Assembly: GCA_022820825.1 (NCBI GenBank) | Contig: JAJEEU010000057.1 | Location: forward strand, 23,910 to 87,909 | Direction of reading: 5' to 3' | DNA length: 64,000 nucleotides | Origin: Vicinamibacteria bacterium | Lineage (GTDB): Bacteria > Acidobacteriota > Vicinamibacteria > Vicinamibacterales > UBA8438 | Shown here: in pieces, positions 54,532 through 61,869 of the stretch | How the letters are laid out: each line of letters opens with the position of its first letter | Numbering within the stretch: position 1 is the first letter of the stretch | Position numbers and translations under genes: made by a program | The notes under the pieces: generated by a model | Databases searched by the model: none | Seen by the model: only the letters and a program-made list of their open reading frames with translations | What the model was told of the DNA's origin: nothing

Positions 54532-55212
54532 GAGCACCTCGGACGGCGGGCCGGCCGCGGCGACGCGGCCGCGATCGAGCACCAGCGCCCACTCCGCGAC
54601 GCGGCGCACCTCATCGGCCGAGTGCGACACGTAGATCATCGGCGTGCCGATCACGTCGCGGATGGCTTCGAGGTACGGCATGATGCGGCCCCGCAGGCTG
54701 TGGTCCAGCGCCGCGAGCGGCTCGTCGAGCATCAGCAGGTCCGGCTCGGTCATCAACGCGCGCGCCAGGGCCGCGCGCTGGCGCTCGCCGCCCGACAACT
54801 CGCCGACGGGGCGGTCCAACAGGCCGCCAATTTCCAGCAGTTCCGCCACCTGCGCGAGCCGCTCGGATGCGTTCGGCGCCCCGCGGCGCGACTGTGCGCC
54901 GTACAGCACGTTGCGGCGGACGTTGAGGTGCGGAAAGAGGGCAAGGTCCTGCGCCACGTAGCCTACCCGCCGCGCGTGTGGCGGAAGGTCGACTTTCTGC
55001 TCGTGGTCGAACAGCACGCGGTTGCCGATGCGGACCGTTCCGGAGTCGGGCCGCCGCAGGCCCGCCACGAGATCCAGAGCCGTGGTCTTGCCCGCGCCGG
55101 ACGGCCCGAACAGCGCCAGGGTGCGCGCCATGGCGATTCTCGGCAACCGGAGACGGAAGGCGTCCTCGCCGTCGCCGAGCTGCACCGTCAGTTCGATCAC
55201 GATCGGATTCAT
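54529..55212 (-). CDS. modC: Molybdate ABC transporter ATPase, short form without TOBE domain
   Basis: This 227-residue ATPase overlaps the modB stop (ATGA). Walker A GPSGAGKTT, the Q-loop region VGYVAQDLALFPHL, signature LSGGERQRAALAR, Walker B LLMLDEPLAALD and the H-loop IYVSHSADE are intact. ModC proteins usually have about 350 residues with a C-terminal Mop/TOBE domain that senses molybdate; here the protein ends just after the ATPase domain. The stop is formed in the end of repeat copy d, so the repeat may have removed or replaced the C-terminus. Transport may work without the regulatory domain. Confidence 0.85.
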   Translation of the reverse strand: MNPIVIELTVQLGDGEDAFRLRLPRIAMARTLALFGPSGAGKTTALDLVAGLRRPDSGTVRIGNRVLFDHEQKVDLPPHARRVGYVAQDLALFPHLNVRRNVLYGAQSRRGAPNASERLAQVAELLEIGGLLDRPVGELSGGERQRAALARALMTEPDLLMLDEPLAALDHSLRGRIMPYLEAIRDVIGTPMIYVSHSADEVRRVAEWALVLDRGRVAAAGPPSEVL

Positions 55213-55901
55213 GGCGTTCGCGCGAAACGGTTGGCGGCGTACACGGCTGCGAAGGCTATCGCGACCGAGCCGGCGATCAGGATCATCGCGGCCGTGTCGT
55301 TGCCCAGCTCGGCGTGGCGGTAGATGGCGACGGAGAGCGTGCGCGTGCCGGGCAGGGAGCCCGCCAGCATGATGGTCGCCCCGAACTCGCCCACGGCCCG
55401 CGAGAAACCGAGCACCAGTCCGGCCAGCAGGCCGCGCCGGGCGAGCGGCAGGCTGACCGTCAGGAAGACGCGCCACGGGCGCGCGCCGAGCGTGCCGGCG
55501 ATCGCCTCGTAGCGGCGGTCCACCTGCTCGAACGCCGCCCGCGCGGCGCGCACGAACAGCGGCAGCCCCATCACCGCCATGGCGACCACGACCGCCCGCC
55601 AGGTGAACACGACCTCGACGCCGAGCGGCTCCAGGAGCTGTCCGATCGGACCGCGGCGGCCGAGCAGCTTCAGGAGGATTATTCCCGTCGCCACCGGCGG
55701 TACGACAATCGGCAGCGAAACCAGGGTCTCGAGGACGGACCGCCCCCTGAACTCGTAGCGCGCGAGCAACCATGCCAGCGCCATCCCCGCAGGCAGCATG
55801 ACCAGCGTGGCGAGCGCGGCCATCAGCAGCGTGAAGCCGGTTACCTCCAGCAGCTCGGCAGTCAGGACGGCCTTCCTCCGGTGGTCGGCGGGAGCCCGCA
55901 T
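55209..55901 (-). CDS. modB: Molybdate ABC transporter permease
   Basis: This 230-residue membrane protein has about five to six helices and the ModB signature: SLPIVVPPVATGIILLKLLG, the EAA loop IAGTLGARPWRVFLTVSLPLARRGLLAGLVLGFSRAVGEFG (described by its ends TLGARPW and AVGEFG) and YRHAELGNDTAAM. The ATG at 55899-55901 lies in the terminal inverted repeat of the inserted 178-bp element and overlaps the extended modA frame by 40 bases; a start inside the overlap near GGAGGA is possible. The gene is coupled to modC. Confidence 0.88.
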   Translation of the reverse strand: MRAPADHRRKAVLTAELLEVTGFTLLMAALATLVMLPAGMALAWLLARYEFRGRSVLETLVSLPIVVPPVATGIILLKLLGRRGPIGQLLEPLGVEVVFTWRAVVVAMAVMGLPLFVRAARAAFEQVDRRYEAIAGTLGARPWRVFLTVSLPLARRGLLAGLVLGFSRAVGEFGATIMLAGSLPGTRTLSVAIYRHAELGNDTAAMILIAGSVAIAFAAVYAANRFARTP

Positions 55902-56860
55902 TTCTCACCAGCGTTCGTCGCGAGGGCGTCGAGGCGCCGGTGTGGTGGGTCGCACGGACTGAACGACGCTGCAGGCGTAGTCGTAACTACGTCGAAGCGG
56001 CGCGAGGGAGTACGGCCCGCCACGGCGAGCGGATCGGCGGCCGCAGCAGAAGGCTGGTGAGAAATGCGGGCCAGCCGAACGAATCCGGCCGCCTCGAACA
56101 GGCGCGCCGCAGCCTCCCCGCGCAGGTAGTCGAGGAAACGCCGGCCGGTCTCCGGATTCGGCGTGCCGGCGGCGAGCGCCGCCGGGTAGACGATGGGCGG
56201 CGCGCCCTCGCGCGGCACCTCGAACGCCACCGCCACGCCGGTCGAGGTCAGGGCGTCGGTGCGGTACACGATGCCGGCGTCGACGGCGCCCGATTCCACC
56301 GCCCGCAGTGCGGCGCGCACGCTGCCGGCCGGCGCCACCTTCTCCGCGACTGCGCCCCACAGTCCGGCCGCGGAGAGCCAGCCTCGCGCGTAGACGCCGG
56401 CCGGGACCGCCTCCGGATCGCCGAGCGCAATCCGGCGGACCGTGTCGCGCGCCAGGTCCTCCGGTCCGCTGATGCTGCTCTCGCGGTCGGCCGGAACGAC
56501 CGCGACCAGCCGGTTCGAGAGCAGGTCCACGCGCGTCGCGGCGTCGATCCGGCCCGCCGCGGCCACGCGATCCATCTGGCGCACGTCCGCGCTGATGATG
56601 ACGTCCACCGGCGCGCCCTCCAGCATCTGCGTCGCCAGCAGGTGCGAGCCCGCCACGTTCAGCAGGATGCGGGCGTCCGTCTCGCTCTCGAATGCGTCCG
56701 CGACATCACCCATCACGTCCGACAGGCTGGCGGGCGCCGATACGAGGAGCACGGGCGCGCCGGCCCGGGGGCCTGCAGCCCACTGCCCGCAGCCGGTCGC
56801 CGCCAGCAGCGCCGCCGCGCACGCCAGCAGCCCGCGGCGCAACCTCCCGCCGGTAAACAT
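55862..56860 (-). CDS. modA: Molybdate-binding lipoprotein with tail read from an inserted repeat
   Basis: This 332-residue protein has a lipobox (LAATGC) and the ModA pattern: SAPASLSDVMGDVADAFE, NVAGSHLLATQMLEGAPVDV, ISADVRQMD, NRLVAVVPAD, IALGDPEAVPAGVYARGWL, GAVDAGIVYRTDAL and the usual ending FLDYLRGEAAARLFEAAGF. Typical ModA chains stop soon after this helix. Here about 60 more residues (from about residue 264) are translated from the 178-bp repeat at 55894-56071 and its flank, so the C-terminus is foreign. The binding fold should still be complete. It binds molybdate or tungstate and delivers it to ModB. Confidence 0.88.
   Translation of the reverse strand: MFTGGRLRRGLLACAAALLAATGCGQWAAGPRAGAPVLLVSAPASLSDVMGDVADAFESETDARILLNVAGSHLLATQMLEGAPVDVIISADVRQMDRVAAAGRIDAATRVDLLSNRLVAVVPADRESSISGPEDLARDTVRRIALGDPEAVPAGVYARGWLSAAGLWGAVAEKVAPAGSVRAALRAVESGAVDAGIVYRTDALTSTGVAVAFEVPREGAPPIVYPAALAAGTPNPETGRRFLDYLRGEAAARLFEAAGFVRLARISHQPSAAAADPLAVAGRTPSRRFDVVTTTPAASFSPCDPPHRRLDALATNAGEKCGLPPTTGGRPS
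55894..56071 (+). mobile_element. 178-bp MITE-like element, copy 1 (in modA 3' end)
   Basis: The element has about 20-bp terminal inverted repeats (GCCCGCATTTCTCACCAGC). Its reverse complement occurs at 60720-60897, also 178 bp, with only three visible substitutions. It encodes no transposase. It lies across the 3' end of modA and the start of modB. No clear target-site duplication is seen for this copy. Confidence 0.9.
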
Positions 56861-56955
56861 CTGGCAATCTTAGCCCGCCCACGACGCGTTCCGGGGGTTT
56901 GGGAAAGCAGCCCCCATCTGAGGATAAAATGCCCGGCAGTCCAGCAGAGGTGGTC

Positions 56956-57552
56956 ATGCCCGAACGAACGCCGCCGTGCGCCCGTGCGCTGATCGGCATC
57001 GCAGCGTTGTGCTGCCCGGCGCTCCTGAACGCCCAGAACAGCGAGACGCTCACCCGGGAGGTCAGGCCGTTCGTCCCGATCACGGACGAGATGCTGCTGG
57101 ACCCCGATCCGGATGACTGGCTGATGGCGCACCGGACGTACGACTTCCAGGCGTACAGCCCGCTCTCCGGGATCAACCGCGACAACGTGCACACCCTGCA
57201 GTTGGCCTGGATGCGGGCGATGGACGAGGGCCCGCAGCAGATCCGGCCGCTCGTCTACGACGGCGTGATGTACATCGCCCACAACGGCGATCACCTGCAG
57301 GCGCTGGACGCCACCACCGGCGACATGCTGTGGGACTACCGGCGGCAGCAGCCGGACGACCTGCGGGAGTACGCCGCGCTGGGCAACCGTACGCGCAACC
57401 TGGCGATCTACGGCACCCACATCTACCACCTGACCGCCGACGCGCACCTGGTCGCCTTCGACGCCGAGACCGGCGAGCTGCTCTGGCAGACCATCATGGG
57501 CAGCAACATGCTCGCCACGTTCGCGCTGCCCGCAGCGCAGGGAGAACAGTAA
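56956..57552 (+). CDS. Truncated PQQ dehydrogenase N-terminal fragment
   Basis: The ATG at 56956 follows GAGG by 6 bases. The 198-residue product has a signal peptide ending near residue 27 and the first blades of a methanol dehydrogenase-type propeller: ITDEMLLDPDPDDWLMAHR, YSPLSGINRDNVHTLQLAW, LVYDGVMYIAHNG, TGDMLWDYRRQQPDD and TGELLWQT. These align with the first third of the enzyme at 20835-22589. The chain then jumps to TFALPAAQGEQ, which resembles the very end of such enzymes (VFALPE, AFALP). An in-frame internal deletion of about 380 codons is the likely cause. Its TAA overlaps the next ATG (TAATG). It may be a pseudogene. Confidence 0.75.
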   Translation: MPERTPPCARALIGIAALCCPALLNAQNSETLTREVRPFVPITDEMLLDPDPDDWLMAHRTYDFQAYSPLSGINRDNVHTLQLAWMRAMDEGPQQIRPLVYDGVMYIAHNGDHLQALDATTGDMLWDYRRQQPDDLREYAALGNRTRNLAIYGTHIYHLTADAHLVAFDAETGELLWQTIMGSNMLATFALPAAQGEQ

Positions 57553-59504
57553 TGCGGAGATTCTGGCGGCCACTCGCCGGGGCGTGCGCCCTCGGCGCAG
57601 TCCTGCTCGTTGGCGCCTCGCCCGCGGGCGCTCAGCAGGGCGGAGCGGGCGGCGAATGGCGCAGCTACGCCGCCGACGTGGGCGGCAGCAAGTATTCGCC
57701 GCTCGATCAGATCGGCCCCGACAACGTGCAGGATCTGCGGATTGCGTGGCGCTGGCGGTCGGTCGACCACGAGCTGCAGGACGAGGATCCCGAGCTGCAG
57801 TTCAACCCGACGCTGCTGGCCACGCCGCTGATGATCGGCGGGCGCCTGCTGATGGGCACGAACCTGGGCCAGGCGGCGGCCATCGACCCGGCCACCGGCG
57901 AGACGGTCTGGGTCTACCGGGCGCTGGAGGACGGCGCCGGCCGGCCGCGCGGCGGCTCGACGCGCGGCGTGAGCTTCTGGGACGACCCCCAGCGGGACGA
58001 CGAGCGGGTATTCATCGTGAGCGGCCAGCAGCTCGTCGCGCTCGACGCGCAGAGCGGCAACCCGCTGCGGGAATTCGGCGCCGGCGGCATGGTCGACCTG
58101 GCCGCCGGGGTGCCCCACCTCGAGGAGTACCGCTGGACCGCCGTGCCGCTGATCTGCCGCGACACGGTCATCATCGGCATCTTCGTCATCGACCAGTTCG
58201 AGAAGCGCGAGCAGTCGCCGGGCTACATCCGCGGCTACGACGCCGTCACCGGCCGCCTCAAGTGGACCTTCAACACGGTTCCGCGCCCCGGCGAGTTCGG
58301 CAACGAGACCTGGGAGGACGGCTCCTGGGAGCATACGGGCGCGGCCAACATGTGGACCGTGGGCGCGGCCGACGAGGAGCTGGGCTACGCCTACATTCCG
58401 ACCGCCACCGCGACCCACAACTGGTACGGCGGGCACCGGCCGGGCGACAACCTGTTCGCCGAGAGCCTGCTCTGCCTCGACTGCGAGACGGGCGAGCGCA
58501 TCTGGCACTTCCAGGCCATCCACCACGGCGTCTGGGACTACGACTTCGGGTCCACGCCCATCCTGGCGGACATCACCGTGGACGGGCGGCCGATCAGGGC
58601 CGTGGCGCAGGTCAGCAAGCAGGCGTTCACCTACGTCTTCGACCGCGTCACGGGCGAGCCGGTCTGGCCGATCGAGGAGCGTCCGGTGCCGCAGTCGGAC
58701 GTGCCCGGCGAGCGGCTCTCCCCCACCCAGCCGTTCCCCACCAGGCCCGCGCCGTTCGACCGGCAGGGCATTACCGAGGACGACCTGATCGACTTCACGC
58801 CCGAGCTGCGCGCCGAAGCGCTGGAGATCTTCCGGCAGTACCGCTCGGGGCCGATCTTCACGCCGCCGTCGGTGCGCGACGAGTCGCCCGGCGGCACGCT
58901 GGGCACGCTGCAGGTGCCGAGCTGGGTGGGCGGGGCCAACTGGAACGGCGCGGCGTACGACCCCGAGACGCAGATGCTGTACGTGCCGTCCATCACCACC
59001 ACGACGATGATCTGGCTGCGCGAGGCCGACCCGGACGTGTCGCCGTTCCGCTACCTGCAGGGCTCGCCCAACGTGTACATCGACGGGCCGCGGGGGCTGC
59101 CGCTGGTCAAGCCGCCGTGGGGGTGCATCACCGCCATCGACCTGAACACCGGCGAGCACGTCTGGATGCGGCCCAACGGCCCCGGCCCGCGCGACCACAT
59201 CGCGCTGCAGGACCTGGAGCTGCCGTGGCTCGGAGCGCCCGGCCGCGTGGCGCCGCTGCTGACGAAGACGCTGCTGTTCCTCGGCGACGGCTCGCGGTCG
59301 ATGCAGGTGCTGCCGCCCCACGCCGGCGGACGCATGTTCCGCGCCTGGGACAAGGCGACGGGCCGCGTGCTGTGGCAGACCGAGCTGGAGGCCGGCACAT
59401 CGGGGGCGCCGATGACCTACATGCACGACGGGAAGCAGTACGTCGTCGTCGCCGTCAGCGAGCGCGAGCACGAGGGCGAGCTCGTCGCTTTCGCACTGCC
59501 CTAG
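57552..59504 (+). CDS. Secreted PQQ-dependent dehydrogenase, glucose dehydrogenase-like
   Basis: This 650-residue protein begins at the ATG overlapping the previous TAA. The signal peptide ends near residue 28 (PAGAQ). It is an eight-bladed PQQ propeller of the glucose/quinate dehydrogenase type without the membrane domain: WRSYAADVGGSKYSPLDQI, LLATPLMIGGRLLMGTNLG, VDLAAGVPHLEEYRW, IRGYDAVTGRLKWTFNTVP, IWHFQAIHHGVWDYDFGS (catalytic WDYD), VSKQAFTYVFDRVTGEPVWP, GGANWNGAAYDPETQMLYVP and [20 protein letters not shown]. It should oxidise a sugar, polyol or related compound in the periplasm. Its C-terminal region is the best match to the decayed gene at 20348-20714. Confidence 0.9.
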   Translation: MRRFWRPLAGACALGAVLLVGASPAGAQQGGAGGEWRSYAADVGGSKYSPLDQIGPDNVQDLRIAWRWRSVDHELQDEDPELQFNPTLLATPLMIGGRLLMGTNLGQAAAIDPATGETVWVYRALEDGAGRPRGGSTRGVSFWDDPQRDDERVFIVSGQQLVALDAQSGNPLREFGAGGMVDLAAGVPHLEEYRWTAVPLICRDTVIIGIFVIDQFEKREQSPGYIRGYDAVTGRLKWTFNTVPRPGEFGNETWEDGSWEHTGAANMWTVGAADEELGYAYIPTATATHNWYGGHRPGDNLFAESLLCLDCETGERIWHFQAIHHGVWDYDFGSTPILADITVDGRPIRAVAQVSKQAFTYVFDRVTGEPVWPIEERPVPQSDVPGERLSPTQPFPTRPAPFDRQGITEDDLIDFTPELRAEALEIFRQYRSGPIFTPPSVRDESPGGTLGTLQVPSWVGGANWNGAAYDPETQMLYVPSITTTTMIWLREADPDVSPFRYLQGSPNVYIDGPRGLPLVKPPWGCITAIDLNTGEHVWMRPNGPGPRDHIALQDLELPWLGAPGRVAPLLTKTLLFLGDGSRSMQVLPPHAGGRMFRAWDKATGRVLWQTELEAGTSGAPMTYMHDGKQYVVVAVSEREHEGELVAFALP

Positions 59505-59612
59505 TCGCCCACGTCTTCCCGGGCGGTAGCCAGCCTTACTGGGGCCGCGGCGCAAACCGCTATTCGTTGGCGTCCGAATCACCCTACGTTGTGAGCGACA
59601 CGGGGGAACATC

Positions 59613-60635
59613 ATGTATCGGACACTTCGCTGCGATCCGAAGCTCTTCGAAAAGGACCTCCTCGGACGAACTTGCATCGTGACCGGCGCCAACTCCGGCA
59701 TCGGGCTCGAGACCGCGCGGCAGCTCGTCAGGCAGGGCGCCCACGTGGTGCTGGCCTGCCGCCGTGTCGACGCCGGCAAGGAGGCTGCCGCGGCAATCGC
59801 GGGCGGTCGCGGCACCACGGCCGTCATGCCGCTGGACCTCGGCGATCTCGATTCGGTCCGCCGCTTCGCCCGGGCCTTTCTCGACCAGTACGACCGCCTC
59901 GACGCGCTGGTGAACAACGCCGGGCTTTCCGTGTTCTCGCTCCAGCGCACCGTGGACGGGTTCGAGCTGATGTTCGGCGTCAACCACCTCGGCCACTTCC
60001 TGCTCACCGAGCTGCTGCTCGACCTGCTCCAGGCGAGCGCGCCGTCACGGATCGTGATCGTCTCGTCGCTCATCCACGCCGGCAGTGCCGGAAACCGGCT
60101 CACCATCCATTTCGACGATCTTGGCTATGAGAAGAGGCAGTTCGCTGCAATGCAAGCCTACGGGGAGTCCAAGCTCGCCAACGTGCTCCATGCCAGGGAG
60201 TTGGCGAAGCGCCTGGAGGGTACCGGCGTGTCCGCGTTCTCCGTCCACCCGGGCTGGGCGCGATCCGAGCTGCCGGGGAGCAGCCTCGTGCGCTTCATGC
60301 AGAACGTGGTCCCGCGACCTGTCTCGCCACTCCTCACACTGATGAGCACCAGCCTCGTGCGCTTCATCCAGAACGTGGTCCTGCGACCTGTCTCGCCGCT
60401 CCTCACACTGATAAGCAACGAGGACGGGGCCCAGACCTCGCTCCACTGCCTGCTCGACGACGACGCGCCGAGCCACAGTGGCGCCTACTTCAGCCAGAGC
60501 GGCATCCTGTACTCCGACAAGGCATGCCGCGCCGGCGGTTGGCCCATGCGATCGCCGAACGAGAACGCACACGACGATGCGCTGGCGCGGCGGCTGGCCG
60601 ACGTCAGTCGCGAACTGGTCGGGCAGGGTACGTAG
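59613..60635 (+). CDS. SDR-family oxidoreductase with internal 23-residue duplication
   Basis: This 340-residue protein follows GGGGGA with a 5-base spacer. It is a retinol dehydrogenase-like SDR: TGANSGIGLETARQLV, NNAGLSVFSLQRTVDGFE, NHLGHFLLTEL, catalytic Ser in VSSLIHAG, YGESKLANVLHAR (YxxxK) and VHPGWARSEL. After that helix the sequence SLVRFMQNVVPRPVSPLLTL occurs twice with small changes, from a 69-bp in-frame tandem duplication (60282-60419). The duplicated segment lies in the substrate-binding region, so specificity or oligomerisation may differ. It is cytoplasmic. Confidence 0.88.
   Translation: MYRTLRCDPKLFEKDLLGRTCIVTGANSGIGLETARQLVRQGAHVVLACRRVDAGKEAAAAIAGGRGTTAVMPLDLGDLDSVRRFARAFLDQYDRLDALVNNAGLSVFSLQRTVDGFELMFGVNHLGHFLLTELLLDLLQASAPSRIVIVSSLIHAGSAGNRLTIHFDDLGYEKRQFAAMQAYGESKLANVLHARELAKRLEGTGVSAFSVHPGWARSELPGSSLVRFMQNVVPRPVSPLLTLMSTSLVRFIQNVVLRPVSPLLTLISNEDGAQTSLHCLLDDDAPSHSGAYFSQSGILYSDKACRAGGWPMRSPNENAHDDALARRLADVSRELVGQGT
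60282..60419 (+). repeat. In-frame 69-bp tandem duplication within the SDR gene
   Basis: AGCCTCGTGCGCTTCATGCA at 60282 is repeated at 60351 (last bases CC instead of GC). The two 69-base units differ at about five positions and encode two 23-residue copies. Confidence 0.92.
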
Positions 60636-60719
60636 TCGGAGGGCGGACTGCAGCGACCGGCGTTGCGCCACCGGCTGCGTGAGCTTCCGGAAGATCCGTA
60701 AACGCAGGCAGTTACGCTA

Positions 60720-60897
60720 GCCCGCATTTCTCACCAGCCTTCTGCTGCGGCCGCCGATCCGCTCGCCGTGGCGGGCCGTACTCCCTCACGCCGCTTCGAC
60801 GTAGTTACGACTACGCCTACAGCGTCGTTCAGTCCGTGCGACCCGCCACACCGGCGCCTCGACGCCCTCGCGACGAACGCTGGTGAGAAATGCGGGC
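60720..60897 (-). mobile_element. 178-bp MITE-like element, copy 2
   Basis: This is the reverse complement of copy 1 with three substitutions seen (C/T, C/T and C/T type changes). Both ends carry the inverted repeat GCCCGCATTTCTCACCAGC, here extended to CTAG on each side (60717-60720 and 60897-60900), which may be the target site. The right end brings GCTAGAAT, a possible -10 hexamer (TAGAAT, 60898-60903), 7 bases before the ATG of the exported aldolase gene. Confidence 0.9.
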
Positions 60898-60910
60898 TAG
60901 AATCCGACAC

Positions 60911-61852
60911 ATGCGGGCCCGATTGTCATCCGCCGCCCTCGTCCTGGCGCTGGCCGCGGGCTGCCTCCAGGCGCCCGCTACCAGCGGTCAGACCGGCGCG
61001 GCGGCCGCGCGCGTGAGCCAGCTCGCCCGCCTGCTCGACGCCGGCACGATCGTTTTCGGCAGCTTCGCCAACTTCAGCGGCATCGGCAACGCACCGATCG
61101 ACGCCATGACCCACTCGGTCGACGAGAACATCGACGTCGTGATGTACGACCTGGAGCACAACCCGTTCGACGTCGAGGACATGCGCACGTACATGCAGTT
61201 CCTGCTCGACCCCGGCGCGCTCGTCGAGGCCGGCGACATGAGCGTGTCGAAGACGGTCATCGCGCGTATCCCCGCCTACGGCCGCGAGCTCGTGCACAAC
61301 ACGTGGATGGTCAAGAGCGTGCTCGACGCCGGCGTGCACGGCGTGGTGTTCCCGCACATCGAGACCGCCGAGCAGGCGCTGACCGCCGTGCGCGCCATGC
61401 GCTACCCGCAGGAGCCAGACGCGCCCGACTTCGAGCCCGACGGCATCCGCGGCTCGGGAGCGGCAGTCGCCGCGCGCTACTGGGGCCTGTCCGTGCCCGA
61501 CTACCGCGCGCAGTCCGACATCTGGCGGCTCGACCCTAACGGCAACCTGATCCCCTGGTTCATCATCGAGAACCGGCTGGCCGTGGAGAACGTGCGCGAC
61601 ATCGCGCGCACGCTGGCGGAGCACAACATCGGCGCCGTGCTGTGGGCCGGCACCGGCGACCTGAGCGTCTCCCTCCTTCAGGACCAGGAGGCGCTGGCCG
61701 TGGCGGTGGACGAGATCCTGGCGGCCGGCAAGGAGTTCGGCCTGCCCGTGGCGATGAACGGCGCCGTGGACGTCGCCCGCCGCATCGAGCAGGGCGCCCG
61801 CATCTTCATGGGCGGCGCCACGCCGGAGGCGCGGCGGGAGGCGGGACGCTGA
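60911..61852 (+). CDS. Exported HpcH/HpaI-type aldolase, probable lipoprotein
   Basis: I choose the ATG at 60911 because the one at 60890 lies in the MITE end. The 313-residue product has a lipobox (LALAAGC, Cys17). The aldolase fold is recognisable: VVMYDLEHNPFDVEDM, TVIARIPAYGREL, VKSVLDAGVHGVVFPHIETAEQA, WFIIENRLAVENV (metal Glu) and AVLWAGTGDLSVSL, where the usual GPxDLS is GTGDLS. It is a diverged paralogue of 31949-32767, again with export signal. It may cleave or bind an oxo-acid in the periplasm. DUF1697 follows 17 bases later. Confidence 0.83.
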   Translation: MRARLSSAALVLALAAGCLQAPATSGQTGAAAARVSQLARLLDAGTIVFGSFANFSGIGNAPIDAMTHSVDENIDVVMYDLEHNPFDVEDMRTYMQFLLDPGALVEAGDMSVSKTVIARIPAYGRELVHNTWMVKSVLDAGVHGVVFPHIETAEQALTAVRAMRYPQEPDAPDFEPDGIRGSGAAVAARYWGLSVPDYRAQSDIWRLDPNGNLIPWFIIENRLAVENVRDIARTLAEHNIGAVLWAGTGDLSVSLLQDQEALAVAVDEILAAGKEFGLPVAMNGAVDVARRIEQGARIFMGGATPEARREAGR

Positions 61853-61869
61853 ACGGACGTTGACGCTGC

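Noticed and set aside
57423..59996. An 857-codon open frame antisense to the intact PQQ dehydrogenase
   Set aside because: Same shadow effect; the plus-strand gene has a signal peptide, overlap with the previous stop and catalytic motifs.
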